This document shows positions 29,781 to 39,413 of a stretch of 64,000 nt of DNA, piece by piece. The notes beneath the pieces are model-generated. The model was not told the DNA's origin. It made no database searches and saw only the letters and a program-made list of their open reading frames with translations. The position numbers and the translations under genes were made by a program. The stretch is from Cycloclasticus pugetii PS-1 (GTDB lineage: Bacteria > Pseudomonadota > Gammaproteobacteria > Methylococcales > Cycloclasticaceae), in the NCBI RefSeq assembly GCF_000384415.1, contig NZ_ARVU01000001.1:1488001-1552000 (forward strand), read 5' to 3'. Position 1 is the first letter of the stretch; each line of letters starts with the position of its first letter.

Positions 29781-31385
29781 ATGTCTAACACCATAGACCT
29801 CACCCAATACGGGATAACCAACCCTAGCGAAGTTATCTACAACCCTTCTTTCGACCTTTTATTTGAAGAAGAAACTCGAGACGATCTAACAGGCTATGAA
29901 AAGGGAACTGTAACTAACTTAGGTGCTGTTGCAGTCGATACCGGTATTTTCACTGGACGCTCACCAAAAGATAAATACATCGTGATGGATGACGTATCAC
30001 GTGATACCGTTTGGTGGTCTACCCAAGGCAAAAATGATAATAAACCCTTATCAGAAGAAAACTGGGGACACCTTAAAAACATTGTCACTAAACAATTATC
30101 TGGTCAACGATTATTTGTTGTAGACACCTACTGTGGTGCCAATAAAGATACCCGTTTGGCGGTACGCTTTATTGTTGAAGTCGCTTGGCAGGCACATTTT
30201 GTAAAAAATATGTTTATTCGCCCAACAGAAGAAGAATTGGTTGATTTTGAACCAGACTTCGTTGTTTTAAATGGTGCCAAAACAAATAACCCCGATTGGC
30301 AGGAGCACGGCCTTAACTCAGAAAACTTCATTGCTTTCAACCTAACCGAAAAAATGCAGCTTATCGGTGGCACTTGGTATGGTGGTGAAATGAAAAAGGG
30401 CATGTTCAGCATGATGAACTACCTGCTTCCACTGCGCGGTATAGCCTCAATGCATTGCTCTGCCAATGTTGGTAAAGATGGCGATGTTGCAGTGTTCTTC
30501 GGTTTGTCTGGAACAGGCAAAACAACACTATCCACCGATAAAGACCGTCAATTGATTGGTGATGATGAACATGGCTGGGATGATGATGGCGTGTTTAATT
30601 TTGAAGGTGGCTGCTATGCTAAAGTTATCAATTTAAGCGAAGAAGACGAACCTGAAATTTATGGTGCTATTCGTCGCGATGCTCTTTTAGAAAACGTTAC
30701 TTTATCTGAAGATAACGTCATTCAATTTGCTGATAATTCTAAAACCGAAAACACGCGTGTTTCTTACCCAATTGATCATATTGACAATATTGTTAAGCCA
30801 GTTTCAAAAGGTGGCCATGCTAAAAAGGTTATTTTTTTAACCGCCGATGCGTTTGGCGTAACACCGCCGGTCTCAAAATTAACAGCCGCGCAAACTAAAT
30901 ATTATTTCCTATCTGGCTTTACTGCAAAGTTAGCCGGTACTGAACGAGGCATTACAGCGCCAACGCCAACATTCTCAGCGGCCTTCGGTGCAGCATTTTT
31001 ATCATTACACCCCACCAAATACGCACAGGAATTAGTGAAACGTATGGAGGCTGTTAATGCCGAAGCCTACTTGGTTAATACTGGATGGAACGGCACGGGA
31101 AAACGAATTTCGATTAAAGATACCCGCGCTATCATTAATGCAATCCTTGATGGTTCAATTGAAGAAGCAGAAACAACACATATTCCCTACTTCAATTTAG
31201 AAATACCAACCGCGTTACCAGGCGTTAACACGGACATTCTTGACCCACGAAACACCTATGAAAATGAAGCTGATTGGGAAAAACGCGCCCATGAGCTTGC
31301 TCACTTATTTGAACTTAATTTCGAAAAGTACACAGATAACGAAGAAGGAAAATCTCTCGTAGCTGCTGGGCCGCAACTAAAATAA
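29781..31385 (+). CDS. pckA: Phosphoenolpyruvate carboxykinase (ATP)
   Basis: ATP-dependent enzyme converting oxaloacetate to phosphoenolpyruvate, the first committed step of gluconeogenesis. Its presence suits growth on organic acids, aromatics or other non-sugar substrates. The 534-residue protein has RSPKDKYIV, the P-loop [11 protein letters not shown] (about 240-250), the metal/ATP loop [10 protein letters not shown] and the ribose/adenine region with [15 protein letters not shown] ribosome site lies eight bases before the ATG. It is 19 bases after folE2 and ends at a strong terminator. Identity is secure; the GTP-type enzyme is an unrelated longer family. Confidence 0.97.
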   Translation: MSNTIDLTQYGITNPSEVIYNPSFDLLFEEETRDDLTGYEKGTVTNLGAVAVDTGIFTGRSPKDKYIVMDDVSRDTVWWSTQGKNDNKPLSEENWGHLKNIVTKQLSGQRLFVVDTYCGANKDTRLAVRFIVEVAWQAHFVKNMFIRPTEEELVDFEPDFVVLNGAKTNNPDWQEHGLNSENFIAFNLTEKMQLIGGTWYGGEMKKGMFSMMNYLLPLRGIASMHCSANVGKDGDVAVFFGLSGTGKTTLSTDKDRQLIGDDEHGWDDDGVFNFEGGCYAKVINLSEEDEPEIYGAIRRDALLENVTLSEDNVIQFADNSKTENTRVSYPIDHIDNIVKPVSKGGHAKKVIFLTADAFGVTPPVSKLTAAQTKYYFLSGFTAKLAGTERGITAPTPTFSAAFGAAFLSLHPTKYAQELVKRMEAVNAEAYLVNTGWNGTGKRISIKDTRAIINAILDGSIEEAETTHIPYFNLEIPTALPGVNTDILDPRNTYENEADWEKRAHELAHLFELNFEKYTDNEEGKSLVAAGPQLK

Positions 31386-31411
31386 TAACGTCAATCATAA
31401 ACGTCAACCTC

Positions 31412-31442
31412 AAAGGCCATGCTCATGCATGGCCTTTTTTGT
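31412..31442 (+). terminator. Rho-independent terminator after pckA
   Basis: AAAGGCCATGC (31412-31422), loop TCAT, GCATGGCCTTT (31427-31437) followed by a T-run. It separates pckA from the formate dehydrogenase operon and rules out a start for the next gene within it. Confidence 0.93.
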
Positions 31443-31485
31443 GGTATCTTTGATAGCTACGTCACCACCGATCTCATCATTATTT

Positions 31486-33177
31486 ATGCCCAATGATCCA
31501 AGCCATATCGTCAGACCTGGTAATAAAAAAAAACGTAAAGGGAAGTTTACTGAGAAAGGACGTCAACTCGATGCCAACGCTCAACAAGCGATAAAGCAAT
31601 TACTTGCTAACAAACCACATCGAAAAGACCTTCTTATTGAGTACTTACACCTTATACAAGATACTTGGTCCTATATCAGCGAACAGCACTTAATGGCCTT
31701 GGCAGATATACTAAAATTACCTCAAGCGGCGGTCTATGAAGTTGCCACTTTTTATCATCATTTTGATGTCATCAAAGAAAATGAGGCCGCACCACCACCT
31801 ATCACAATTCGTGTTTGTCAGTCCTTAAGCTGCTGTCTGGCCGGTGCTGATAATTTAATACTAGAATTAAACAAGCAAAACCCAGAAAACATTCGAATAA
31901 CATCCGCCCCATGCATGGGTTTATGCAACCAAGCACCCGCTGCTGCTGTTGGCAAAAATTATCTCGGTCAGGTAACCTCCAGCTCGCTCCTGTACGCTGC
32001 ACAGAACAACCAGACACAGGCCAATGTGCCTACATACCAACGTTATGAACAATACATAAACGCAAACGGGTATCAATTACTCGCATCGCTGAGCAAACAA
32101 ACTCTCAGCGTCACTGACGCTATTAACGAAATTGAAAAAAGCAATTTAAAAGGTTTAGGTGGGGCGGGGTTTCCTACTGCCAGTAAATTACGTCTTGTAA
32201 AAGCCGAGCCCGCTCCTAAGTATTTTTGTGTAAATGCCGATGAAGGCGAACCCGGCACATTTAAAGACAGACATTACTTGTCCACCGCGCCACATCAATT
32301 TTTAGAAGGCCTGCTCATCGCAGCATATATTATTGATGCTAATAAAATCTTTATTTATTTGCGCGACGAATACCCCGCCATCCATCAATTATTGCACAAC
32401 GAAATTCAACTCCTCATTAACCATAAGATCATTAAAGAAGATTATATCGAGGTTAGGCGCGGCGCTGGCGCCTACATTTGCGGCGAAGAATCTGCAATGA
32501 TTGAATCAATTGAAGGTAAACGTGGCATTCCCCGCCAACGCCCGCCTTATGTTGCCCATCAAGGCTTATTTGGTCGGCCGACCTTAGTACAAAACGTTGA
32601 AACCTTGTACTGGATTCCCACAATTTTAACTGATGGCGGTGAGCACTTTGCACAACAAGGTAAAAATGGGGCCAGTGGCTTGCGCACATTTTCAGTATCA
32701 GGTCGTATCAATAAACCCGGTGTCATTGTTGCCCCCGCTGGCAGCAATATTCGCGAATTAATTCATTTAGCAGGCGGTATGCTTAAGGGGCATTCATTTA
32801 AAGCTTACCTACCGGGCGGTGCCTCTGGTGGTATCTTGCCTTCATCCTTAGACAATATTCCGTTAGATTTTGGCAGCTTAACAGAGTACGGCTGCTTTAT
32901 AGGTTCGCATGCCATTATTGTTTTATCAGACAAGGATAGCATCAAGGCAACGAGTCAAAACCTACTTGCATTTTTTAATGATGAAAGTTGCGGTCAATGC
33001 AGCCCCTGTAGAGTTGGCTGTGAAAAGGCCAGCTCCTTGTTATCCGAACAGCAGTGGAATAAACCACTATTAAAAGAGTTATGTACAACAATGGCTGACG
33101 CATCAATCTGCGGACTAGGCCAAGCCGCTCCAAACCCAATTTTATCGAGCATTAAATATTTCGGCGATGAGGTCTAA
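31486..33177 (+). CDS. NAD-dependent formate dehydrogenase diaphorase subunit: NuoE-NuoF (FdsG-FdsB) fusion
   Basis: A 563-residue fusion of two electron-transfer subunits. Residues about 30-165 are a NuoE/FdsG 2Fe-2S domain (YEVATFYHHF, with cysteines in VCQSLSCC and APCMGLC). Residues about 200-560 are NuoF/FdsB: NADH/FMN motifs GLGGAGFPTASK, NADEGEPGTFKDR and GAGAYICGEESA, and the 4Fe-4S motif CGQCSPCRVGC. It would take electrons from the formate-oxidising subunit and reduce NAD+. ATG 31486 is used since earlier in-frame starts fall in the pckA terminator. The stop directly abuts the next ATG. FdsG and FdsB are separate proteins in well-known Fds enzymes, so the fusion is noteworthy. No complex I genes surround it, and mobA/fdhD neighbours support formate dehydrogenase over hydrogenase. 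Confidence 0.92.
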   Translation: MPNDPSHIVRPGNKKKRKGKFTEKGRQLDANAQQAIKQLLANKPHRKDLLIEYLHLIQDTWSYISEQHLMALADILKLPQAAVYEVATFYHHFDVIKENEAAPPPITIRVCQSLSCCLAGADNLILELNKQNPENIRITSAPCMGLCNQAPAAAVGKNYLGQVTSSSLLYAAQNNQTQANVPTYQRYEQYINANGYQLLASLSKQTLSVTDAINEIEKSNLKGLGGAGFPTASKLRLVKAEPAPKYFCVNADEGEPGTFKDRHYLSTAPHQFLEGLLIAAYIIDANKIFIYLRDEYPAIHQLLHNEIQLLINHKIIKEDYIEVRRGAGAYICGEESAMIESIEGKRGIPRQRPPYVAHQGLFGRPTLVQNVETLYWIPTILTDGGEHFAQQGKNGASGLRTFSVSGRINKPGVIVAPAGSNIRELIHLAGGMLKGHSFKAYLPGGASGGILPSSLDNIPLDFGSLTEYGCFIGSHAIIVLSDKDSIKATSQNLLAFFNDESCGQCSPCRVGCEKASSLLSEQQWNKPLLKELCTTMADASICGLGQAAPNPILSSIKYFGDEV

Positions 33178-35892
33178 ATGAGCAATTTAGTTTCATTTGT
33201 AATAGATGGCAAAAAGGTTTCTGCTGAACCTGAAGAATCAATTTGGCAAGTCGCTAAACGACTCGGCACCACTATTCCGCATTTATGTTTTAACAATAAG
33301 CCCGGTTATCGCTCCGATGGCAACTGCCGGGCCTGCATGGTTGAAATTGACGGCGAACGCACACTCGCCGCTTCGTGTTGCAGACACCCTAGCGATGATA
33401 TGGTCGTTCACACACAGAGTAAACGTGCCACAGCAGCTCGTCGGCTTGTCATCGAATTATTAAGTACCGATGTAGATGAGCAGACGATTGCGGGATCAAC
33501 TTTCGATAATTTGGTGCAATCCATGGAGATTGGGCCTTCACGATTTCCAAAAAAAGTAACTAACACCCCCGACTTATCTCACCCAGCCATCTCTGTAAAG
33601 CTTGATGCCTGTATTCATTGTACGTTGTGCGTTCGTGCCTGCCGAGAAATTCAAGTTAATGGTGTGATTGGTCTAGCTGAGCGAGGTCATGATGAAAAAA
33701 TAATTTTTGATTTTGACGACCCAATGGGGCAATCCACCTGCGTTGCTTGTGGTGAGTGCGTTCAAGCCTGCCCAACTAATGCACTCTCACCTGCTTCAGC
33801 CAAAGTCACTAAGACAGACAAACAAGTACAATCCGTTTGCCCCTATTGCGGTGTAGGTTGCCAAGTTAACTTAAAGGTTAACGATAACAAAATCTGCTCT
33901 GTCGAAGGTGCTAATGGCCCCTCTAACCAAGGCCGTTTATGCGTAAAAGGCCGCTTTGGTTTTGATTACATTACATCTGAACAGCGACTTACCGAGCCGC
34001 TAATCAGAAAAGAGGGTATCGAAAAAGGCGTTAATATCGACCCAGCTAACCCCTACTCGCATTTTAGAAAAGCCTCTTGGGAAGAAGCACTTAATCTTGC
34101 TGCGAAAGGTTTTTCAGACATTAAACAACAGCATGGTGCTGATTCCCTGGCTGGCTTTGGCTCTGCAAAGTGCTCTAATGAAGAAGCTTATATTTTTCAA
34201 AAACTAATTCGAGCCGGCTTTGGCACTAATAACGTCGATCACTGCACACGTTTATGTCATGCTTCCTCCGTTGCCGCACTCATGGAAACAATTGGTTCAG
34301 GGGCCGTTACCGCACCGTTTATGGCTGCTGAAGACAGCGATTTGATCATCGTTATTGGCGCGAATCCAAGTGAAAACCACCCCGTTGCAGCAACCTTTTT
34401 TAAACAAGCTGTCGAGCGCGGTACCGAATTGGTTGTGATGGATCCTAGGGCTCAAGCGTTAAAACAACAAGCAACGCATATGCTACAGTTTACACCGAGC
34501 ACAGATGTTGCCTTACTGAACGCCATCATGCACGTGATTGTTGATGAAAAACTTTATAATCAACATTATATTGATCAACACACCTCTGGTTTTAAGCTGT
34601 TTGCTACACACCTTAAAGACTATGCGCCTGAAAAAATGCAGAGTATTTGCGGCGTAACTGCCGACACCATCAAAACAGTTGCAAGGAAATATGCAACCGC
34701 CAAATCTGCCATTATTTTTTGGGGTATGGGCATCTCACAGCATACACACGGAACAGACAATGCGCGTTGCCTTATTTCATTAGCCTTAATGTGTGGTCAT
34801 ATAGGACGCCCCGGCACAGGCCTCCACCCTCTACGCGGCCAGAATAATGTTCAAGGCGCCTCGGATGCTGCTTTAATCCCAATGTTTTACCCCGACTACA
34901 AGCCAATAAGTGACTGTGAAACACAAACCTTTTTTGAATCCCTATGGGACACACCCTTGAACCCCAAAGAAGGCTTAACAGTCGTTGAAATTATGCATGC
35001 GATACATCGCAACAGCATTAAGTCCATGTACATCATGGGGGAAAATCCCGCCATGTCAGACCCTAATTTAAACCATGCCCGTGCAGCACTGGCTAAATTA
35101 GAGCACCTTGTTGTACAAGATATTTTTCTAACCGAAACAGCTATGTTTGCAGACGTTGTTTTACCTGCTACCGCGTGGCCGGAAAAAAATGGTACTGTAA
35201 CAAACTCAAACAGACAGGTACAAATGGGGCGACAAGCTGTTGAACCACCAGGCAATGCAAAAGCTGACTGGTGGATTACACATCAGATCGCTAAGCGTTT
35301 AGGTTTAGAGTGGCCCTATTCAACACCAAAAGATATCTATCAAGAAATGCTGTTAGCCATGCCCTCATTAGCTAACATCAGCTGGGAACGTCTTGAGCAA
35401 GAGCATTCCGTCACCTACCCTTGCCCGTCCCCTAAGGAAGCTGGTCACGATATCGTTTTTGCCGATGGTTTCCCCACCGAAGACGGACGCGGAAAATTTA
35501 TCCCTGCAAGCTTTTTGCCGGCTAATGACAAATTAGACACCGAATACGACTTTATTCTGACAACAGGCAGACTACTAGAACATTGGCACACTGGCGCAAT
35601 AACTCGACGTAGTGAAGTACTCAACACACTCGAACCAGAAGCTTTTGTTCAAATGAGCCCCACCGATTGTTCAGCGCTTAAGGTACAAGCAGGCGACATG
35701 GTTTGCATTTCAAGCCGCCGAGGATCTATTAACATCAAGGTTCGTGTTGACCATAAAGTACAAACTGGCCTCATATTCATCCCGTTTTCTTACGTCGAAG
35801 CAGCGGCTAATTTATTAACCAGTCATGATCTTGACCCCTTTGGAAAAATACCTGAATACAAGTTCTCAGCTGTCAAAGTAGAGCCAATTTAA
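33178..35892 (+). CDS. fdsA: NAD-dependent formate dehydrogenase, molybdopterin catalytic subunit
   Basis: Catalytic alpha subunit oxidising formate to CO2 at a bis-MGD molybdenum (or tungsten) centre; 904 residues. Order: NuoG-like 2Fe-2S domain (1-90, cysteines in GNCRACMVEI and CCRHP), a His/Cys cluster region, two ferredoxin 4Fe-4S clusters (CIHCTLCVRAC and CVACGECVQACP, about 140-200), a further 4Fe-4S cluster CPYCGVGC (about 221), then the molybdopterin domains. The catalytic metal ligand is Cys360 in DHCTRLCHASS, where E. coli FdhF has selenocysteine; the next His is conserved. VVLPATAWPEKNGT and the C-terminal VQAGDMV domain bind the cofactor. No twin-arginine signal, so it is cytoplasmic. 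mobA begins in its stop codon (1-base overlap). Confidence 0.95.
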   Translation: MSNLVSFVIDGKKVSAEPEESIWQVAKRLGTTIPHLCFNNKPGYRSDGNCRACMVEIDGERTLAASCCRHPSDDMVVHTQSKRATAARRLVIELLSTDVDEQTIAGSTFDNLVQSMEIGPSRFPKKVTNTPDLSHPAISVKLDACIHCTLCVRACREIQVNGVIGLAERGHDEKIIFDFDDPMGQSTCVACGECVQACPTNALSPASAKVTKTDKQVQSVCPYCGVGCQVNLKVNDNKICSVEGANGPSNQGRLCVKGRFGFDYITSEQRLTEPLIRKEGIEKGVNIDPANPYSHFRKASWEEALNLAAKGFSDIKQQHGADSLAGFGSAKCSNEEAYIFQKLIRAGFGTNNVDHCTRLCHASSVAALMETIGSGAVTAPFMAAEDSDLIIVIGANPSENHPVAATFFKQAVERGTELVVMDPRAQALKQQATHMLQFTPSTDVALLNAIMHVIVDEKLYNQHYIDQHTSGFKLFATHLKDYAPEKMQSICGVTADTIKTVARKYATAKSAIIFWGMGISQHTHGTDNARCLISLALMCGHIGRPGTGLHPLRGQNNVQGASDAALIPMFYPDYKPISDCETQTFFESLWDTPLNPKEGLTVVEIMHAIHRNSIKSMYIMGENPAMSDPNLNHARAALAKLEHLVVQDIFLTETAMFADVVLPATAWPEKNGTVTNSNRQVQMGRQAVEPPGNAKADWWITHQIAKRLGLEWPYSTPKDIYQEMLLAMPSLANISWERLEQEHSVTYPCPSPKEAGHDIVFADGFPTEDGRGKFIPASFLPANDKLDTEYDFILTTGRLLEHWHTGAITRRSEVLNTLEPEAFVQMSPTDCSALKVQAGDMVCISSRRGSINIKVRVDHKVQTGLIFIPFSYVEAAANLLTSHDLDPFGKIPEYKFSAVKVEPI

Positions 35893-36530
35893 TGCCCAAC
35901 AACTCAAATAAAATTATCGGCGTCATCCTATCAGGTGGCCTCTCGAGAAGGATGAACAACCAGGACAAGGGCTTCATTCAACTCGCTCATAAGCCTCTTT
36001 TTGAACACGTATTAGAGCGATTGTCTCCTCAATGCGACTCAATTATTATTAGTAGTAACAAGGAGAGCCAGCAACTGTCTTCTTATGACTTACCTATTAT
36101 TAAAGATTCATTAGAAGGGTTCTTAGGACCTTTAGCCGGGCTTTTAGCCTGCATGCAGTGGGTAAGAAAGCATCAACCCGGTGTACAATGGATTGCCTCT
36201 GTGCCCGTTGATACGCCTTTTATACCCCAAAATTTAGTCTCCACGCTTTATCAATCAATGCTTGAAAACACCGCCGATATTGCCTGCGCCACTTCAAATG
36301 GTCGCACACACCCCGTTATTGCCTTATGGCCAATTAGGCTACTTGATGACCTGGAAGCTGCACTAAGCAAGGAGAATATACGCAAAATTGATTTATGGAC
36401 ATCTCGCTACAAAGTCTCCCTCCCAGACTTCAGTGATAGCTTGCTTGACCCTTTCTATAACATTAATTGTCATGAGGATTTAGTGCACGCCGAAGCGTTG
36501 CTACGTAAGCCGAATGAAAATACAGCCTAA
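35892..36530 (+). CDS. mobA: Molybdenum cofactor guanylyltransferase
   Basis: Attaches GMP to molybdopterin to make the MGD cofactor needed by the formate dehydrogenase upstream. The 212-residue protein has the nucleotidyltransferase signature VILSGGLSRRM followed by DKGFIQLAHKPLFEHV, VPVDTPFIP near residue 100 and the FYNINCHEDL C-terminal motif. Its ATG overlaps the last base of the fdsA stop, which makes coupled expression with its client very likely. Having mobA in the operon supports a bis-MGD enzyme. Convergent fdhD ends two bases past its stop. Confidence 0.93.
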   Translation: MPNNSNKIIGVILSGGLSRRMNNQDKGFIQLAHKPLFEHVLERLSPQCDSIIISSNKESQQLSSYDLPIIKDSLEGFLGPLAGLLACMQWVRKHQPGVQWIASVPVDTPFIPQNLVSTLYQSMLENTADIACATSNGRTHPVIALWPIRLLDDLEAALSKENIRKIDLWTSRYKVSLPDFSDSLLDPFYNINCHEDLVHAEALLRKPNENTA

Positions 36531-36532
36531 AC

Positions 36533-37339
36533 TTAAGCTGTTACATCAAACACTATCCGCTCGGCCCCATTCAAAACTTGAAAATGTTGCCCTTTTGCTC
36601 GCGAAATTAAAGTTACATCAAACTCGCAGGCAAGCTCAAACCCCATCTTAGTGGCCCCAGAACGAGACAATAATATAGGCACCCCCATTTGCGCGACCTT
36701 GATAACCATTTCAGAGGTTAAACGCCCTGTTGTGTAGAAAACACAGTCATCACCTTTAATACCCTTCAACCACATATGGCCAGCAATTGTATCAACGGCA
36801 TTATGACGCCCTACGTCTTCAACAAAGAACAATACCTCCTTACCTTTACAAAGCGCACAACCATGAACAGCACCCGCCTTTTTATAGACTTGGTTACGTT
36901 GCCCAAAATGATTAAGCAAATAATACAATACAGATTGTTCAATACTACGTTTGGCTAACACCTGCCCCTTTAAACTCTCAACAACATTACCAAACATCGT
37001 GCCTTGTCCACACCCTGAAGTAATTGTTCGACGTGCTTTTAATTTCTCAATATTAGGCTTATTTTTACTCGATACAATCACTGCAGCATTGGTTTGCCAA
37101 TCAACTTGAAGTACCTTTATATCGCCGATAGTCTCAAAGAAGGTTTGATTTTTAAGGTAACCCAACACCAACAATTCAGGAAAAGAGCCCATCGTCATTA
37201 AGGTTACTATTTCTTTTTTATCGATATAGATGGTTAGCGCACGTTCTTCAACCAATTCAATTTCAATCGACTGCCCCTTTTCATTGACGGCAAAAACACA
37301 GGATGAACCCTTAATTTTTGACGCTGTCATCTCGATCAT
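36533..37339 (-). CDS. fdhD: Formate dehydrogenase accessory sulfurtransferase FdhD
   Basis: FdhD-type protein that delivers sulfur from a cysteine desulfurase to the molybdenum cofactor before it is inserted into formate dehydrogenase. Family stretches in the 268-residue protein are TSGCGQGTMF, AGAVHGCALC, FFVEDVGRHNAVDTIAG, TTGRLTSEMV and LLSRSGAT. Where E. coli FdhD has a CGVC pair, this protein has CGQG, so only the first of the two cysteines is kept. This form is, to my recollection, found in other bacterial FdhD proteins, so activity is not excluded. It converges on mobA with a gap of two bases and is read from its own promoter near 37350-37370. Confidence 0.93.
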   Translation of the reverse strand: MIEMTASKIKGSSCVFAVNEKGQSIEIELVEERALTIYIDKKEIVTLMTMGSFPELLVLGYLKNQTFFETIGDIKVLQVDWQTNAAVIVSSKNKPNIEKLKARRTITSGCGQGTMFGNVVESLKGQVLAKRSIEQSVLYYLLNHFGQRNQVYKKAGAVHGCALCKGKEVLFFVEDVGRHNAVDTIAGHMWLKGIKGDDCVFYTTGRLTSEMVIKVAQMGVPILLSRSGATKMGFELACEFDVTLISRAKGQHFQVLNGAERIVFDVTA

Positions 37340-37377
37340 TATGTTTTCTCTTCTAAAATTAACCCCTTATAACACGC

Positions 37378-37413
37378 AAAAAAAAAGCCATGCAAATGCA
37401 TGGCTTTTTTTAA
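37378..37413 (-). terminator. Rho-independent terminator after mdh
   Basis: GCCATGCA (37387-37394) pairs with TGCATGGC (37397-37404) and is flanked by A- and T-runs on both sides. It is 13 bases past the mdh stop on the minus strand and lies upstream of fdhD, so it separates the two. Confidence 0.9.
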
Positions 37414-37426
37414 ACGCATAGAACAA

Positions 37427-38404
37427 TTAAAGCAGGTGCTTTACACCATCACGTTCTTCTTTAAGCTCATTTTCCGTTGCGGTCATTCTTTCGCGACTGA
37501 AATCATTAATTTCAAGACCTTGAACGATTGAATAGTCACCGTCTTTAACAGTCACAGGGAATGAGTAAATTAAACCTTCTTCAATACCATAGCTTCCATC
37601 ACTTGGAATTCCCATACTCACCCAATCGCCGTCTGCTGTTCCTTGCACCCACGTACGCATATGGTCTAATGCAGAACTGGCAGCAGACGCTGCGCTTGAT
37701 AAGCCACGTGCTTTAATAATGGCAGCGCCACGTTGTTGAACAGCAGGAATAAAGTCATCGGCATACCAGCTTGCATCGACCTTAGATAACGCATCTTCAC
37801 CGTTGATTAAGCAATTGTGAAGGTCTGGGTATTGTGTTGCTGAGTGGTTGCCCCAGATTGTCATCTTAGTAACGTCCGTATTATGATTACCCGTTTTTTC
37901 GGCCAATAAGCTCATCGCACGATTATGGTCTAAACGTGTCATTGCTGTGAAGTTACGTGGGTCAAGGTCTGGTGCATTATTCATCGCAATCAATGCATTT
38001 GTATTTGCAGGGTTACCCACCACTAATACACGAACATCACGTTTAGCAACTTTATTTAAGGCTTTACCTTGTACCGAAAAGATGGCCGCATTTGCTTCCA
38101 ACAAGTCTTTACGTTCCATACCAGGACCACGTGGACGAGCACCCACTAAGAATGCAAAATCGATATCTTTAAAGGCAACTTCAGCATCATCAGACATTGA
38201 AACACTTTGTAATAAAGGAAATGCACAATCGTTCAATTCCATAACCGCACCCTCAAGCGCACCTAAAGCAGGTGTAATTTCTAATAGGTGTAAACAAATT
38301 GGCTGATCTGGGCCTAAAAAGTCGCCAGATGCTATACGAAATAATAATGAGTACGAAATTTGACCAGCGGCGCCGGTAACGGCTACATGAACAGGTGCTT
38401 TCAT
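37427..38404 (-). CDS. mdh: Malate dehydrogenase
   Basis: NAD-dependent oxidation of malate to oxaloacetate in the TCA cycle. The 325-residue protein is of the longer type-2 (cytosolic-like) bacterial malate dehydrogenase group rather than the E. coli type: [17 protein letters not shown] at the NAD site, [16 protein letters not shown] with the mobile-loop arginines, [18 protein letters not shown] and the catalytic histidine in [11 protein letters not shown]. The ATG at 38404 is chosen over a TTG nine bases upstream because AAGGAG fits it better. It follows the DUF2818 gene on the same strand and ends in a strong terminator. Confidence 0.96.
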   Translation of the reverse strand: MKAPVHVAVTGAAGQISYSLLFRIASGDFLGPDQPICLHLLEITPALGALEGAVMELNDCAFPLLQSVSMSDDAEVAFKDIDFAFLVGARPRGPGMERKDLLEANAAIFSVQGKALNKVAKRDVRVLVVGNPANTNALIAMNNAPDLDPRNFTAMTRLDHNRAMSLLAEKTGNHNTDVTKMTIWGNHSATQYPDLHNCLINGEDALSKVDASWYADDFIPAVQQRGAAIIKARGLSSAASAASSALDHMRTWVQGTADGDWVSMGIPSDGSYGIEEGLIYSFPVTVKDGDYSIVQGLEINDFSRERMTATENELKEERDGVKHLL

Positions 38405-38501
38405 TTCTAACAATCTCCTTAATAAAAAAGATGAATTATAGCTGATATTCGACTTTTTTTACTTAAAAACCACCATTCCTTATTAGTTATAAGGTATTAA
38501 G

Positions 38502-38822
38502 CTATTCTTTTTCTCGAGATTTAAGAATTTTTTTTAAATCGTAATGATAGATAAAGCTCGGCAAAGCAAAGACAACAAATAAACATACTGTAACCACGTA
38601 GAACTCCCAGTTCTGCGCAGTATTTGTTCCCATTATTTTGTATTCCAAAGCAAAGCCAACACTGAACGTCAGCACATACCAACATAGCCATTCAAACCAG
38701 CGAAACCAGCCTGATTTATGCGCGATTTGTCTAATACAAAAAAGTTTATCGCTTAACCATGGCAAATTAGCCATAAGAATCGAAAAAATCAGAAAGATAA
38801 CAATTGTAAATTGATTACTCAT
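38502..38822 (-). CDS. DUF2818 family membrane protein (orphan, usually nuo-linked)
   Basis: A 106-residue protein with three hydrophobic segments (about 7-24, 48-66 and 76-96), a conserved ANLPWLSDKLF near the start and WEFYVVTVCLFVVFALPSF near the end, the pattern of DUF2818. The family is typically found as the last gene of respiratory complex I (nuo) operons after nuoN in proteobacteria. Here it stands directly after tRNA-Leu and before mdh with no nuo gene in sight. ATG 38822 is used; a TTG lies just before it. No function is known. The ribosome site is poor and the gene may be read from the tRNA/secG transcript. Confidence 0.8.
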   Translation of the reverse strand: MSNQFTIVIFLIFSILMANLPWLSDKLFCIRQIAHKSGWFRWFEWLCWYVLTFSVGFALEYKIMGTNTAQNWEFYVVTVCLFVVFALPSFIYHYDLKKILKSREKE

Positions 38823-38848
38823 CAATGAATTTTAATGCTTATAATTAT

Positions 38849-38934
38849 TGGTGCCGAGAGCGGGATTTGAACCCGCACGTCCATAGGACACTACCCCCTC
38901 AAGATAGCGTGTCTACCAATTCCACCACCTCGGC
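38849..38934 (-). tRNA. tRNA-Leu (anticodon GAG)
   Basis: Read on the minus strand, GCCGAGG pairs with TCTCGGC to form the acceptor stem, followed by discriminator A and an encoded CCA (38849-38851). The anticodon stem CTATC/GGTAG encloses TTGAGGG with GAG at positions 34-36, a long variable arm is present, and the T arm has GTTCAAATC. The 86-base length is right for a class II tRNA. It sits between secG and a DUF2818 gene, as tRNA-Leu does after secG in many gammaproteobacteria. Confidence 0.97.
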
Positions 38935-38946
38935 AAATCCATTCAG

Positions 38947-39345
38947 TTAATCAGGAATGGGCAGGTCATCAGCAAGCTTCATACCATTTTGCTTAACCAG
39001 CTCATCTGTTGGTTCCACAAGGTTGTTGATTAAGTCCGCAGGCGTAGCTTCTGTTGATTTTGCTGGTTGTGAAACCGTCAAGCCATCAATAATATCTTCA
39101 GGTGCTGCTCTATTGCCTCCTAGATAAGCAAGCGCTAGACTTGTTGAAAAAAACAATGCGGCCAAAATAGCTGTCGAACGACTTAAAAAAGAGCCGGAAC
39201 CTTTAGCACCAAATACCGTACCGGATGCACCACTGCCAAATGCTGCGCCAGCATCAGCGCCTTTACCATGCTGAATCAAAATCAACCCTATCATCAATGC
39301 TGCAATAACCACATGCACTGATAAAACTATTCCAAACACACTCAT
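38947..39345 (-). CDS. secG: Protein translocase subunit SecG
   Basis: Small auxiliary subunit of the SecYEG channel for protein export. The 132-residue protein has a first membrane helix (about 3-22), the GKGADAGAAFGSGASGTVFG loop, and a second helix near residues 54-72 (STAILAALFFSTSLALAYL), then a variable acidic tail. AAGGA precedes the ATG. It follows tpiA on the same strand (68-base gap) and is followed by tRNA-Leu, the usual tpiA-secG-tRNA-Leu order. Confidence 0.95.
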   Translation of the reverse strand: MSVFGIVLSVHVVIAALMIGLILIQHGKGADAGAAFGSGASGTVFGAKGSGSFLSRSTAILAALFFSTSLALAYLGGNRAAPEDIIDGLTVSQPAKSTEATPADLINNLVEPTDELVKQNGMKLADDLPIPD

Positions 39346-39413
39346 TCTCTTATCCTTCTATACCTAAACGGTATGAGTTTTATTACGGCAGAACTTACCT
39401 ACCAAGTTTATTT

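Noticed and set aside
31429-31485. ATG at 31429 as the start of the NuoE-NuoF fusion
   Set aside because: It falls inside the pckA terminator hairpin; the ATG at 31486 gives the normal N-terminus.
31486-35892. Complex I (nuo) or NAD-reducing hydrogenase genes
   Set aside because: NuoE/NuoF/NuoG-like domains are present, but the large subunit carries formate-dehydrogenase molybdopterin motifs with a catalytic Cys, and mobA/fdhD follow; no other nuo or hydrogenase subunit genes occur.
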